The position numbers were made by a program, and so were the translations under genes. This document shows positions 16,976-26,081 of a DNA stretch of 64,000 bases, in pieces. The first letter of the stretch is position 1, and each line of letters starts with the position of its first letter. The notes under the pieces are model-generated. The model made no database searches. It was not told where the DNA came from and worked only from the letters and a program-made list of their open reading frames with translations. Source of the stretch: Leptospira fletcheri (lineage in GTDB: Bacteria; Spirochaetota; Leptospiria; Leptospirales; Leptospiraceae); assembly GCF_004769195.1 (NCBI RefSeq), contig NZ_RQET01000004.1, positions 1,054,001 through 1,118,000 of the forward strand, given 5' to 3'.

Positions 16976-17824
16976 ATGGATTCTGTACTTATTACCGGTG
17001 TGAATTCCGGAGTAGGATTGGCGTTGACGGAAGCCTTGGTCCAAAAGGGGTTTCACATTTTCGGTAGTTTGCGCTCCGAAGAGCAGGGAATCGCTTTGAA
17101 GGAGAAGTTCGGCGATAGATTTTTTCCCTTACACTTCGACGTTACCGACGAATGGGCAATACAGAAATCGGTGGAAATCGTAACAAAGGAACTCAAGGGC
17201 AAAGGACTTAAAGGAATCATAAATAATGCCGGTGTGGTAATTCCCGGACCCCTATCCGAATTACCGGTTTCCTCCTTTCGGAACCAACTAGAAATCAATC
17301 TTGTCGGTCCTTTTACCGTGATTCAGAAATTTCTTCCCCTCATAGGAGGAAGAAGGAATTCCGAGCTTCCTCCCGGCAGGGTGGTCAATATCAGTTCTCT
17401 TAGCGGAACGCGTACATTCCCTTTTCTTGCCGCCTACTCCGTATCCAAATACGGATTGGAGGCCTTAACGGACGGTTTTCGCCGCGAGTTACAGCTTTAT
17501 GGGATCGATGTGATATCGATCCTTCCCGGCTCCATTTTAACACCATTAACCGACAAAATAAACGAAGGTCTGCATAAGATCTCCGTCGGATCCGAATATA
17601 AGGATTCCCTTTTAAAATTCATCCAAATAAACGAAAAAAAAGCCAGATCGGGAGTTCCTATGAGGAAGGTAGTCGCCGCGACTCTAGAGGCTCTGTTAAG
17701 CGAACGCCCAAAAACCAGGTACTTCCTAAAAAGTAGCTTCTTGACGGATACGATTCTTCCGAAATATTTACCTACTCGAGTCTTTGACCGGCTGATTTCG
17801 AAAGCTTTAGGAATTCAAAAATAA
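16976..17824 (+). CDS. Short-chain dehydrogenase/reductase
   Basis: This is a classical SDR using NAD(P)H. It shows the TGVNSGVG cofactor motif at residue 7 onward, NNAG at 83-86, the catalytic Ser at 140/141 and the YSVSK motif (Tyr154, Lys158). The 282-aa length is normal. I take ATG 16976 as the start because it places the first beta strand at the N-terminus; GTG codons at 16961 and 16970 are alternatives and no ribosome site decides. The stop is one base before the start of the adenylate cyclase gene, so translation of the two may be coupled. The substrate is unknown. Confidence 0.85.
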   Translation: MDSVLITGVNSGVGLALTEALVQKGFHIFGSLRSEEQGIALKEKFGDRFFPLHFDVTDEWAIQKSVEIVTKELKGKGLKGIINNAGVVIPGPLSELPVSSFRNQLEINLVGPFTVIQKFLPLIGGRRNSELPPGRVVNISSLSGTRTFPFLAAYSVSKYGLEALTDGFRRELQLYGIDVISILPGSILTPLTDKINEGLHKISVGSEYKDSLLKFIQINEKKARSGVPMRKVVAATLEALLSERPKTRYFLKSSFLTDTILPKYLPTRVFDRLISKALGIQK

Positions 17825-17825
17825 T

Positions 17826-19913
17826 ATGATTTATGGCATTGTCAGAGTTTTATTCGTCGTCTTTCTTTTCCCCGTAATACCTCTCTTTGCTGAAGCAAAT
17901 GAAATCATATTGAATGATGAAAAAGACCTGTACGAGGTCGCCAAAGCTGTGACTTTTTACGTGGACAAAAGCAAAAATCTAACAATAAAGGATGTCGTCG
18001 GCGACGGGGAGCGAGGCGTCGTTTTTTCCGTTCCAGAAAAGACGAATTTCGGAATCACCGAATATACATACTGGATACGGATCCCGGTTCGGAATCATTC
18101 CCAGAAAGTACGAAGTTGGTACTTAGAAATCAGTCATCCCGTCCTTGATCACGTCGACTTATACTTCCCATCCGAGAGAGGGTATTCGGTTATGAAAGCG
18201 GGGGACAAATTGCCCTTTTCGGAGCGGGCAATCAATCACAGAAATTTCATATTCGAGCTTCCATTTCATGGAGAGGATGACTTGGATAAGGAATCCGTTC
18301 TGTACCTTCGCATCGAATCGGAGAGCACGATCTCGCTTCCGATGCAGATTTTGAGCGAAAAGGCTTTTGCGAACCGTAACGCGACGGAACAGTTCGTTTT
18401 CGGATTGTATTACGGCCTTATATTCGTGATGGCTCTTTATAACCTATTTCTATTCTTTACAGTAAAAGATCTAAGTTATTTCTTTTACGTCTTATACATC
18501 GTCACGTTCGGTCTACTTCAGATGAGTCTCAACGGACTGGCGTTTCAATTCGTTTGGCCCGACTCCATTTGGCTGGCCAGCTACGCTCCTACGTTCCTCA
18601 TTCCGCTTTTGCCGGTATTCGTCATCCTTTTTTCCCGCTACTTCCTAATGACTTTCGAGAACGTTCCGAGAGTGGATAAGGTGCTGATTGTTTCGAGCAT
18701 TCTAGGTCTCCTGCTTACGGTCGTTTCGATTTTCGTTAAGATTTCCTCCATTCTTTGGATGCTTGCGGTTTATGCGATGTTGAATGTCCCCTTGATATTA
18801 GGGTGCGCGTTTTACGTATTAAGAAAAGGTTATAAACCGGCGGTTTACTACCTGGTCGCTTGGCTTACTCTGCTTTCCGGAGGGATATTGTACGGTTTGA
18901 AATCTTTCGCAATCCTTCCGGATGTCTTTCTTACCAATTACGGTCTTCAGATCGGGGCGGGATTGGAGGTGGTTCTTCTCTCGTTCGCTTTGGCCTCGCG
19001 AATCAATATGATCAAGAAAGAAAAGGAAGAAGCCCAGGCAAAGACTCTGGAGATGCAGAAAATCCTAACGGAATCTTACGCAAGGTTCGTTCCTCGGGAT
19101 TTTTTGGCGAATCTGGGCAAGGAATCGATCTTGGATGTGAAGTTAGGAGATCAGATCCAAAAGGATATGGCCGTTTTGTTCAGCGATATTCGATCTTTTA
19201 CCACCTTGTCGGAGTTGATGACTCCGGCGGAGAATTTCAATTTCATCAATTCCTATTTGAGTCGCATGAGCCCCATTATTCAAAGGCATAACGGGTTCAT
19301 CGATAAGTTCATCGGTGACGCGATCATGGCCTTGTTCGAAAAGAGCGTTCTGGATGCCGTAGCAGCCGGTGTGGAAATGCAAAGGTATCTGAAAGAGTAT
19401 AACGCACATCGGAACAATCAGGGTTATATCCCGATCCAGATCGGAGTAGGAATACATTCAGGATCTTTGATGTTAGGGACGATAGGTGCGGAGGAGAGAT
19501 TGGAAGGGACCGTGATCTCCGATACGGTGAATCTCGCCTCGAGAATCGAAAGTTTGACCAAGATTTACGGTTCCAGAATCGCGGTGAGTGAGAGTACCGT
19601 GGAAGCGGTCAAGGACAGTGGTAAGTTTCATTTCCGCTTTTTGGACAGGGTTAAGGTCAAGGGAAAGCAGAAACCCGTTTCCGTTTACGAGATTATCGAC
19701 GGAGACGAGGAGGAATTTCAGGATTTGAAATTGAAGACGAAGTCCGATTACGAATCCGCCGTAAAATGCTTTTACGCCAATTCCTATGCGGAAGCAAAGG
19801 AATTTTTCGATCGAGTCATCAAAGTCTATCCGGACGATAAAGCCGCCCAATTGTATTTGAAAAGGCTCTATTCCGTTACACATTCATCCAGTGCGGAAGA
19901 ATACGAAACTTGA
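17826..19913 (+). CDS. 7TMR-DISM membrane adenylate cyclase (class III)
   Basis: This is a predicted receptor-linked cyclase making cAMP. Order: signal peptide (1-24), a periplasmic DISM beta-sandwich sensor (about 25-185), seven hydrophobic helices (about 190-395), a short coiled coil, and a class III cyclase domain (about 445-610). Metal-binding Asp454 and Asp498, substrate-selecting Lys494 and Thr562, and transition-state Asn569 and Arg573 are all present; the Lys/Thr pair is the class IIIb adenylate cyclase pattern. A single TPR-like segment ends the protein. It begins 1 nt after the SDR stop. Leptospira carry many such cyclases; the ligand here is unknown. Confidence 0.88.
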   Translation: MIYGIVRVLFVVFLFPVIPLFAEANEIILNDEKDLYEVAKAVTFYVDKSKNLTIKDVVGDGERGVVFSVPEKTNFGITEYTYWIRIPVRNHSQKVRSWYLEISHPVLDHVDLYFPSERGYSVMKAGDKLPFSERAINHRNFIFELPFHGEDDLDKESVLYLRIESESTISLPMQILSEKAFANRNATEQFVFGLYYGLIFVMALYNLFLFFTVKDLSYFFYVLYIVTFGLLQMSLNGLAFQFVWPDSIWLASYAPTFLIPLLPVFVILFSRYFLMTFENVPRVDKVLIVSSILGLLLTVVSIFVKISSILWMLAVYAMLNVPLILGCAFYVLRKGYKPAVYYLVAWLTLLSGGILYGLKSFAILPDVFLTNYGLQIGAGLEVVLLSFALASRINMIKKEKEEAQAKTLEMQKILTESYARFVPRDFLANLGKESILDVKLGDQIQKDMAVLFSDIRSFTTLSELMTPAENFNFINSYLSRMSPIIQRHNGFIDKFIGDAIMALFEKSVLDAVAAGVEMQRYLKEYNAHRNNQGYIPIQIGVGIHSGSLMLGTIGAEERLEGTVISDTVNLASRIESLTKIYGSRIAVSESTVEAVKDSGKFHFRFLDRVKVKGKQKPVSVYEIIDGDEEEFQDLKLKTKSDYESAVKCFYANSYAEAKEFFDRVIKVYPDDKAAQLYLKRLYSVTHSSSAEEYET

Positions 19914-19915
19914 CT

Positions 19916-19943
19916 CCCGCACTCAAAGACTTTTGAAAGCGGG
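19916..19943 (+). terminator. Hairpin after the adenylate cyclase gene
   Basis: CCCGC (19916-19920) pairs with GCGGG (19939-19943), and inside it TCAAA pairs with TTTGA, separated by a symmetrical 2x2 internal loop. It starts 2 nt after the stop. No T-run follows, so it may protect the mRNA end or act as a rho-aided terminator. Confidence 0.45.
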
Positions 19944-19952
19944 AATAAAGGC

Positions 19953-19980
19953 TTGACTCTCGCCCGATCGAGGCTATAAA
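19953..19980 (+). promoter_or_regulatory. Sigma70-type promoter for the DUF1761 gene
   Basis: TTGACT (19953-19958), a 16-bp spacer and TATAAA (19975-19980) give a strong housekeeping promoter match. The expected transcription start is near 19987, leaving about 26 nt of leader to the ATG at 20013. This makes the DUF1761 gene a unit of its own. Confidence 0.7.
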
Positions 19981-20012
19981 GCTGTCCCGAGTCGAACTAC
20001 AAGAGGGCTTTT

Positions 20013-20456
20013 ATGCAACCCGAAATTCATTTAAATTATTTAGCGATTTTAGCCGGAGTTCTTTCGAATGTCGCCATCGGATTCCTTTGGTACGGGCCAT
20101 TGTTCGGAAAAATGTGGGCTGCGGAAATGGGATTTCCTCAGGACATGAAGCCGGACCAAAAGCAGATGATGAAATCCCTTGCACTGATGGTGATCGGTTC
20201 CTTTTTAACCGCATACGTTTTGGCGCACAGTGTGGATAGTTGGCGTCCTTCTTCCTGGAAGGTCGGAGCAGATCAATCCTCCTGGACGTACGGATTTTTC
20301 GCTGCCTTATTCACTTGGATCGGATTTTACGTTCCGCTGTTGTTCGGTTCCGTATCTTGGGAAGGAAAATCCTGGAAGCTATTCTTTATCAATGCGGCCT
20401 ATTACTTCGTCTCCTTGCAAGCAATGGGGATGATCCTGGCGCATTGGAGAGCTTGA
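20013..20456 (+). CDS. DUF1761 family membrane protein
   Basis: This small integral membrane protein of 147 aa has four hydrophobic segments. The first carries the family pattern of a conserved N-terminal helix followed by WYGPLFGKMW, and the last ends in AMGMILAHWRA. Function is unknown for the whole family. It is preceded by a good promoter and an AAGAGGG ribosome site, and followed by a 10-bp inverted repeat rather than by a co-transcribed gene. Confidence 0.8.
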   Translation: MQPEIHLNYLAILAGVLSNVAIGFLWYGPLFGKMWAAEMGFPQDMKPDQKQMMKSLALMVIGSFLTAYVLAHSVDSWRPSSWKVGADQSSWTYGFFAALFTWIGFYVPLLFGSVSWEGKSWKLFFINAAYYFVSLQAMGMILAHWRA

Positions 20457-20493
20457 TGCGATATAGCGTGGGCACTTAACGCCAATTGTTTAG

Positions 20494-20533
20494 CGACAAA
20501 TCGCGATTCCTTTCCGGATTCGTCGATTTGTCG
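20494..20533. repeat. Inverted repeat between the DUF1761 and histidine kinase genes
   Basis: CGACAAATCG (20494-20503) and CGATTTGTCG (20524-20533) are perfect 10-bp arms around 20 bp. The left arm also overlaps a 10-bp palindrome, AATCGCGATT. There is no T-run. It could be the 3' hairpin of the DUF1761 transcript or a regulator site for the kinase gene, which starts 32 bp downstream. Confidence 0.5.
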
Positions 20534-20565
20534 GTCCGCCGAAATCCGAAAAACCTTACGATCGG

Positions 20566-22110
20566 ATGAAGAAATACCCGACGTATTTTGCTATCCCTCC
20601 TATGTTGACTGCCTTCTTCGTATTGACGGGTTGGCAGTTCGATTTACAGTTCTTTAAGAGAATCCTGCCCGGGCTAGTCGCGATGAATCCAGCAACCGGA
20701 GCCACATTCTTGGTTATAGGGCTTGCGATCTTTTTCTCCGCAATGTTTTCGGAAAAAAGGATTTCGTTTTATCGAATAGCGTTATCCTTATTTATCGTCG
20801 TATCCGGAATCGGAGCGTCGAAGCTTTTTACCATATTTGAACTTTATGATTTTGGAATCGACCGGATTCTGTTCGCGAAAAAAATCGCGGAGGATGTCGT
20901 TAACGGCACCCCGAACCGAATGGCTCCGAATACCGCGTTCTGTTTCCTACTTGTGGGTTTAGCGGGCTATTTCTCGATCCGAAAGGAAGAGTCGAGCAAA
21001 ACGATCTCCAATTTTCTCGCATTTCCGGTACTCTTGATCGGAATATTTTCGATCATCGGTTACTTGTACGGGGTAAAGGAATTTTACGGAGTTCTTACGT
21101 ATATTCCGATGGCATTGCATACGGCTGTTTGCTTTATCTTTTATGCAGGAGCCATACTGGCAATCAATCCGGAGTCGGGCTTCATGAAGACTTTTACGAG
21201 CCCACGTTTGGGGGGAAGAATTTTCAGAGCTCTATTGCCCTTAGTCGTATTGGTGCCGATTCTTTTCGGATATATCCGCCTTTTGATAGGCGCAAAGATT
21301 CCCCTCGCAGTGGAATTGTACGTGGGAATCCTGATCACAAGCATCATATTCACCTTTTTTGCCGCCGTTTGGTACGTCTCAAGTATATTGAATCGGATCG
21401 ACCTGGCGAGAACGGTCGCGGAAGAAAGACTTCAAAAATCCAACAAGGGACTGGAGGCATTTTCCTATTCCGTTTCCCACGATCTCCGAGCCCCGCTTCG
21501 CGCAGTCAGCGGATATACCAAAATATTAATCGAAGATCACATCGAAGAACTAAGCGAAGACGCAATATCTTTGACCGGAAAGATACTCGCCAATGCCGAT
21601 AGGATGAGCGAGCTTATCGAAGATTTGCTTCAGTTTTCCAAATCGGAAAGAGCAGAGCTGAGAAAAGTGAAATTATCGATGAAAGAACTCGTAGAGACGG
21701 TTGCTTCGGATCTGAAAGGGTACGAGGCCGGGAGGAACGTGGAGTTTCGTATATATGAAATTCCGGACGCTCTTGCGGACTTCGTCACGATTCGGCAGGT
21801 TTGGATCAATCTTATATCGAACGCACTGAAATACACGAAGAACAAAAACAAAGCAGTTATCGAGATCGGTTCCGAGCCCACGGAAGGAGGAGTAGCTTAT
21901 TTCGTAAAGGATAACGGTGCGGGATTCAATATGAATTACTACAGTAGGCTTTTCGGGGTGTTTCAAAGATTACATGCGCAAGAAGAGTTCGAAGGTACGG
22001 GAGTAGGTTTGGCGACCGTTAAAAGTATCGTGGAACGTCACGGCGGGAAAATTTGGGCGGAGGGAGAACAGGATCACGGTGCGACTTTTTACTTTTCTTT
22101 GCCGAAATAG
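20566..22110 (+). CDS. Membrane sensor histidine kinase
   Basis: The N-terminal half (about 1-285) holds eight or so hydrophobic helices with no recognisable periplasmic sensor. It is followed by a phytochrome-type HisKA domain with the phospho-accepting His305 in SVSHDLRAPLRA, and an HATPase domain with N-box NLISNALKYTKN, G1 box VKDNGAGFNM and G2 box GTGVGLATVKSI. The protein should autophosphorylate and pass phosphate to a response regulator, but no regulator gene is nearby, so it is an orphan. The start at 20566 has only a weak ribosome site. The signal it senses is unknown. Confidence 0.88.
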   Translation: MKKYPTYFAIPPMLTAFFVLTGWQFDLQFFKRILPGLVAMNPATGATFLVIGLAIFFSAMFSEKRISFYRIALSLFIVVSGIGASKLFTIFELYDFGIDRILFAKKIAEDVVNGTPNRMAPNTAFCFLLVGLAGYFSIRKEESSKTISNFLAFPVLLIGIFSIIGYLYGVKEFYGVLTYIPMALHTAVCFIFYAGAILAINPESGFMKTFTSPRLGGRIFRALLPLVVLVPILFGYIRLLIGAKIPLAVELYVGILITSIIFTFFAAVWYVSSILNRIDLARTVAEERLQKSNKGLEAFSYSVSHDLRAPLRAVSGYTKILIEDHIEELSEDAISLTGKILANADRMSELIEDLLQFSKSERAELRKVKLSMKELVETVASDLKGYEAGRNVEFRIYEIPDALADFVTIRQVWINLISNALKYTKNKNKAVIEIGSEPTEGGVAYFVKDNGAGFNMNYYSRLFGVFQRLHAQEEFEGTGVGLATVKSIVERHGGKIWAEGEQDHGATFYFSLPK

Positions 22111-22129
22111 AAGAACTCTTTCTTCCTTC

Positions 22130-22160
22130 TTGACAACTCCATCTTAGAAGACGTAAACAT
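22130..22160 (+). promoter_or_regulatory. Possible promoter for the TMEM175-like gene
   Basis: A perfect TTGACA (22130-22135) lies about 50 bp before the start codon. The matching -10 box is poor (TAAACA-like, near 22154), so this call rests mainly on the -35 box and on the position between two same-strand genes. Confidence 0.35.
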
Positions 22161-22183
22161 CCTATTTATTTCGAGAGGTGACG

Positions 22184-22822
22184 GTGCTCTGGAGTCATAA
22201 TTACAATCGATTAGCGGGGCAAAGAATCCATAGAACGGAGGCATTGGCTGACGGAGTCTTTGCGGTCGCATTTACTTTGCTTGTTCTGGATATTAAGTTA
22301 CCCGCAACGGAATTGATCCGGTCGGAATCGGATCTTATTGCATATTTGGTTTCCATTTCGCATAAGCTATTGAGTTATGGGTTGAGTTTCATCACTCTGG
22401 GGATTTTTTGGACGGCGCACTCCATGCAATTCACCTTTATCCGGAAGAGTGACCGTCACTTAAGCTGGATTTCCGTTCTGTATTTATCATTCGTTTCCCT
22501 CTTGCCTTTTAGCACCGCTTTTTTAAGCGAATTCATCCAATTCAAAACCGCAGTGGTTCTTTATTGGCTGAACCTAGTATTGCTAGGCGCCACGATTTAT
22601 TTCCATTGGGCTTACGCTTATCGGAACGATCTGTTGGACACCGACCACCCCGACATTCAGGCGATCGATCGGATCATCCGAAAGCGGGTGATCTACGCCC
22701 AAATATTTTACGGCTTGTCTACGATGCTCTGTCTGATCGATAATTACCTTAGCATCGCAGTTACGTTCCTGATCCAATTGAATTATGCCGTCGCGCCGCG
22801 TTTCAAAAGAAAGAGAACGTAA
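22184..22822 (+). CDS. TMEM175-family potassium channel-like protein (DUF1211)
   Basis: This predicted six-helix membrane protein contains the family motif in its first helix: RTEALADGVFAVAFTLLV, matching the R-x3-(F/A)-(S/A)DG-x-FA pore-lining signature of bacterial TMEM175 potassium channels. A second, degenerate repeat follows, as in the family. GTG at 22184, 5 nt after GAGAGG, is the likely start (212 aa); the GTG at 22178 lies inside that site. It probably works as a tetramer in the inner membrane. Confidence 0.75.
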   Translation: MLWSHNYNRLAGQRIHRTEALADGVFAVAFTLLVLDIKLPATELIRSESDLIAYLVSISHKLLSYGLSFITLGIFWTAHSMQFTFIRKSDRHLSWISVLYLSFVSLLPFSTAFLSEFIQFKTAVVLYWLNLVLLGATIYFHWAYAYRNDLLDTDHPDIQAIDRIIRKRVIYAQIFYGLSTMLCLIDNYLSIAVTFLIQLNYAVAPRFKRKRT

Positions 22823-22984
22823 GCCGAAATGGAAATGGTTTTTGGGTTTGCTTGCGGGGCTTCGGGTTGTTCCTTTCTAGCCCCAAGTTGTAAAATACCC
22901 TTGAAAGATTTAACAACTATAAAAACTTAACTCTCTTATACTAAAAATTAATCATTTTTAAGTTTCGTATCTTAAACATTATGA

Positions 22985-23866
22985 ATGGGGAATTTCAAAA
23001 TCATGCGACCTTACTTCGAAAGAATGATGCTATTGGTATTTTTTGCAATGATCGCAAATTGTACAAGCCACGTAATTCGAGCCTATAATCCGACAAACGA
23101 AAAGGATAAGAAGAATTTTGGATTGGTAGCGTTCGGTTTCTACGTCTATAATCCGGAAATGAACGGCCCATTCGGGATCGGAAAGCTGCTCAGCAAAGAT
23201 TCCGGTACCGTTTATACATATTTGACTTCCGATTCTATCAAGTTCTCCGAGGTTATCTTAAAAGACGGAAAAGGGAATGTGGTTACGGCAAATCCTTATC
23301 CGATGGAAGCGCCTACTATCATGGAAAAAGTAGGCTCTACCCAATACTATGAGGGAAAAAAAGGGTACATTGAACCGTTCTACTTATTGCTCTCGGTCGA
23401 TCCTAAGAAAGAATACTTGATATCCAGAGTAACGTATACTTACCAAATCAATTGTGGACAGAATTGTCAGAGAACGATTGTTCGGGATTTTCCTCTCGAT
23501 TCCAATCAATCCTTCAAATCGTTTCCTATAAGAGCGAAGGCGGGAGAAATAACGTTCGGCGGGATTATCATGGCGAAAGTGATTCGCACTACCAAAGAGA
23601 ATCCTTACGGATTGATCGATGATGCCGCCGGGATTACGGAATTGTTTTCGGGGAATAAGGTTGCCATAGTTTTTGAACCCGGGGAAGGTTACATTAAAAG
23701 TATGGATTCGAATTTCCTCCGAAAAGTTTTTTATAATGATATATCGATAGACAAAGTAGATAAGAAGAACGCCGAAAAATTATTTTATGAAAAATTGTCG
23801 AAAGCATATCCGGACGGCTTTTGGAAAAAGCTAGCTGAGACGAAACAACAGGCATTCTCGAAATAA
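22985..23866 (+). CDS. Putative lipoprotein of unknown function
   Basis: I do not recognise this protein. After a basic start it has a hydrophobic stretch ending in AMIANC, a plausible spirochaete-type lipobox, so it is probably an anchored lipoprotein with a mature part of about 265 aa. The mature region is mixed alpha/beta with many aromatic residues and contains two close cysteines (NCGQNCQR). ATG 23003 (MRPYFERMM) may be the true start, because GGGGAA lies about 11 nt before it, while 22985 has no ribosome site. It stands alone between intergenic gaps. Confidence 0.6.
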   Translation: MGNFKIMRPYFERMMLLVFFAMIANCTSHVIRAYNPTNEKDKKNFGLVAFGFYVYNPEMNGPFGIGKLLSKDSGTVYTYLTSDSIKFSEVILKDGKGNVVTANPYPMEAPTIMEKVGSTQYYEGKKGYIEPFYLLLSVDPKKEYLISRVTYTYQINCGQNCQRTIVRDFPLDSNQSFKSFPIRAKAGEITFGGIIMAKVIRTTKENPYGLIDDAAGITELFSGNKVAIVFEPGEGYIKSMDSNFLRKVFYNDISIDKVDKKNAEKLFYEKLSKAYPDGFWKKLAETKQQAFSK

Positions 23867-23959
23867 TTCGTATCGGATGCCCGAAAGTCTTGGAATCTCT
23901 AACAGGATTCGACGGATATACGGAAGAATTAGAATATACTTAAGGATTCTGGTCAAGAA

Positions 23960-24106
23960 CGCGGCAACGATGCGTAGGGTGTGAAACAGTCGAAAGCGTG
24001 AGCCCGCAGAGGGTTCGCGGATTTAGAACCGAGGCGCTTGCGACCGAAGCGGAGCGTAGCCCGAAGCAGCGTGACCCGAGCGGAAGCGAGGGGGCCGCCA
24101 ATCCAA
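23960..24106. repeat. GC-rich element with degenerate 16-17-bp tandem units
   Basis: This block is much richer in GC than both flanks. It contains at least three imperfect tandem units of the form (G)ACCCGAAGC-GAGCGTA near 24042-24090. It ends a few bases before the ribosome site of the next gene. From memory, similar GAAGCGGAGCG-type repeats occur between Leptospira genes, but no second copy is visible in this window. Confidence 0.5.
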
Positions 24107-24115
24107 AGGAGAAAT

Positions 24116-24544
24116 ATGAAACCTAAAATTCTTTTGCGTATCGCAGCACTTTTGATCCTCTTCCATACGGTAGGGCACACGTTCGGAATGCAGAACAGAA
24201 AGAATGTCCAAGAACCTTCCGCTCAGTCTTTGCTGCAGTCGATGTCGGAAGTTAAGGTACCGATGATGGGAAAAGTCACGAACCGTTCCTACGATGATTT
24301 CTATTACGGAATGGGAATCGCGCTTTCCGTGTCCTTGTTTTCCGTCGCTCTTCTTCTTTGGTTGCTCGGAAACGTTTCCGAGAAAAACGCGAACACGGTT
24401 CGTATTTTGTCCATTCCGATCCTGATTCATTTGGCGGGATTGGCGGTCATCGAGTTTCTTTACTTTTTTCCTTTACCCGCCTGGACTTCCGCTCTCGCTT
24501 GCGTTTGCATCGGAGCTAGTCTGGTAAAACGGTCCGACGGATAG
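24116..24544 (+). CDS. Small four-helix membrane protein, function unknown
   Basis: This 142-aa protein has four hydrophobic segments and a conserved-looking HTVGHTFG motif at the end of the first. It resembles short leptospiral membrane proteins of unknown function; I cannot name the family with certainty. ATG 24116 follows AAAGGAGAAAT, an excellent ribosome site. The frame is open further upstream, but that part lies in the GC-rich repeat and would add a basic, low-quality N-terminus. It converges with the MFS gene. Confidence 0.65.
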   Translation: MKPKILLRIAALLILFHTVGHTFGMQNRKNVQEPSAQSLLQSMSEVKVPMMGKVTNRSYDDFYYGMGIALSVSLFSVALLLWLLGNVSEKNANTVRILSIPILIHLAGLAVIEFLYFFPLPAWTSALACVCIGASLVKRSDG

Positions 24545-24558
24545 GTTTCCCGATTTTT

Positions 24559-25884
24559 CTAGGTCCGATCCGACAGGCTTTGTTTCATTCTTCTTGCGTC
24601 TTCCGCAAAGGAGCGGGAGGCGAAGAACACGAAAATCGCGGACACGAGCACGGTGAAGGGAATGAGAATCAGAGCTTCGTGAAGTCCGATCGCCTTAAAA
24701 CGTTCGGACATTTCCATCGTTCCGGATTCGATCATCGCTTTGCGGGAATACTGATCGGAAATCCAGCCCACGACAGTCGGGCCGGCTGCTCCGCCTAACA
24801 GGTACATGGCGGCAAAATAAAGGGCCATGGCGGTGGCTCTCAGTCTGGGTTCGATCACATCCTGGATGGCCGGATACACGCAGGTATAGTAATTGTAGGA
24901 TAGAAGCCAGCCGAAACCGAATAAAGAAGAAAACAAAAGTACTGAACTTTCCGGCTGTTTTAACGCGAACCAAACCGCGATTCCGCAAACTAAGAGATTG
25001 AACGCTCCGAAGAGAAGTCGACCTCTTTCCCACCTTTGGTGAATGCGGTCGGCCAACCATCCTCCGAGAGTTAAGCCGACAAGCCCGGTGACTCCGACGA
25101 TGCATCCCGTAGTTATGGCCGCCTCGGTTAGGGAAACGTGAAAGTATCTCTGCAACAAAGAAACCAGAAAACTATTTACGGCATACACTGCAAAGTTGAA
25201 GGTCAGCCCGGATAAAATAAGCCACCACATCGTCCTATTTTTCAAAACGGTTTTGATCGGTTGCGAAACCGTTTTTTCGGAAATTCGGACTGCTTCCGCG
25301 GCTCCTCTTTCCGGTTCGCGGATCAGAAAAAAACAGACCGCCAAAATAAAACCCGGGACTGCGGCAATGAAAAACGGGGCCCGCCAAGTTCCGAAGGATT
25401 TTACCATGGCTCCGACGGTAAAAAATGCGAGAAGCAACCCGAGAGGAAGTCCCAGCATGAAGATCCCGGTGGCACGCGCTCTTTTGTGAGCGGGAAAAAG
25501 ATCGCCGATCATGGAATTTGCGGCGGGAGCATACGTGGCTTCTCCGACTCCCACTCCCATTCGAACGAAGAGAAACGAGAGGTAGTTCCAAGCAAGACCG
25601 TTAATTCCGGTAAAGAGACTCCAGGCGCTGAGTCCCCAGCCCATGATTTTCTTTCTGGTTCCGGAATCCGCGAGTCTGCCTAGGGGAACGCCGGCTATCG
25701 CATACACCACCGTGAAAACGGAACCCATGAGCCCTAGCTCCAGGTCGCTTAACGTCCATTCGTGGCGTATGGGTTCCACTAGAATTGCGGGTATCGTTCG
25801 ATCGAAAAAGTTCAGCAGGTTCGCAAAGAATAATAGGATCAGGATCTTCCATGCATTTTCGGTCTGTTTTCCGGATAATTCCAT
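24559..25884 (-). CDS. MFS transporter, Spinster-like
   Basis: This 441-aa carrier has twelve predicted membrane helices. It shows the MFS motif GRLADSGTRKK between helices 2 and 3, FDRTIPAILVEPI in helix 1, and GVGEATYAPAANSMIGDLFP in helix 4. This combination fits the Spinster-like branch, whose members move lipids or organic anions. The substrate is not predictable. It is divergent from the EF-G-like gene, with about 200 bp between them. Confidence 0.8.
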   Translation of the reverse strand: MELSGKQTENAWKILILLFFANLLNFFDRTIPAILVEPIRHEWTLSDLELGLMGSVFTVVYAIAGVPLGRLADSGTRKKIMGWGLSAWSLFTGINGLAWNYLSFLFVRMGVGVGEATYAPAANSMIGDLFPAHKRARATGIFMLGLPLGLLLAFFTVGAMVKSFGTWRAPFFIAAVPGFILAVCFFLIREPERGAAEAVRISEKTVSQPIKTVLKNRTMWWLILSGLTFNFAVYAVNSFLVSLLQRYFHVSLTEAAITTGCIVGVTGLVGLTLGGWLADRIHQRWERGRLLFGAFNLLVCGIAVWFALKQPESSVLLFSSLFGFGWLLSYNYYTCVYPAIQDVIEPRLRATAMALYFAAMYLLGGAAGPTVVGWISDQYSRKAMIESGTMEMSERFKAIGLHEALILIPFTVLVSAIFVFFASRSFAEDARRMKQSLSDRT

Positions 25885-26081
25885 CTCGCTCGTCTCCTGT
25901 GTCTCTTTTCGAATGCGGCCGGATCATAGAAGGCGACGCGGTCCGCCCCGCAATATTTTGGGGCAATAGTAGAAGCGCAGGTTTTCGAAAAGCAACCGTT
26001 AAAAATATGGATCTAACGTCTGTTCACTAAAAACTTTCTTTGCCTCCAATCCTTGGGTCGCGAAAGTAAAAAAACTTCGCC

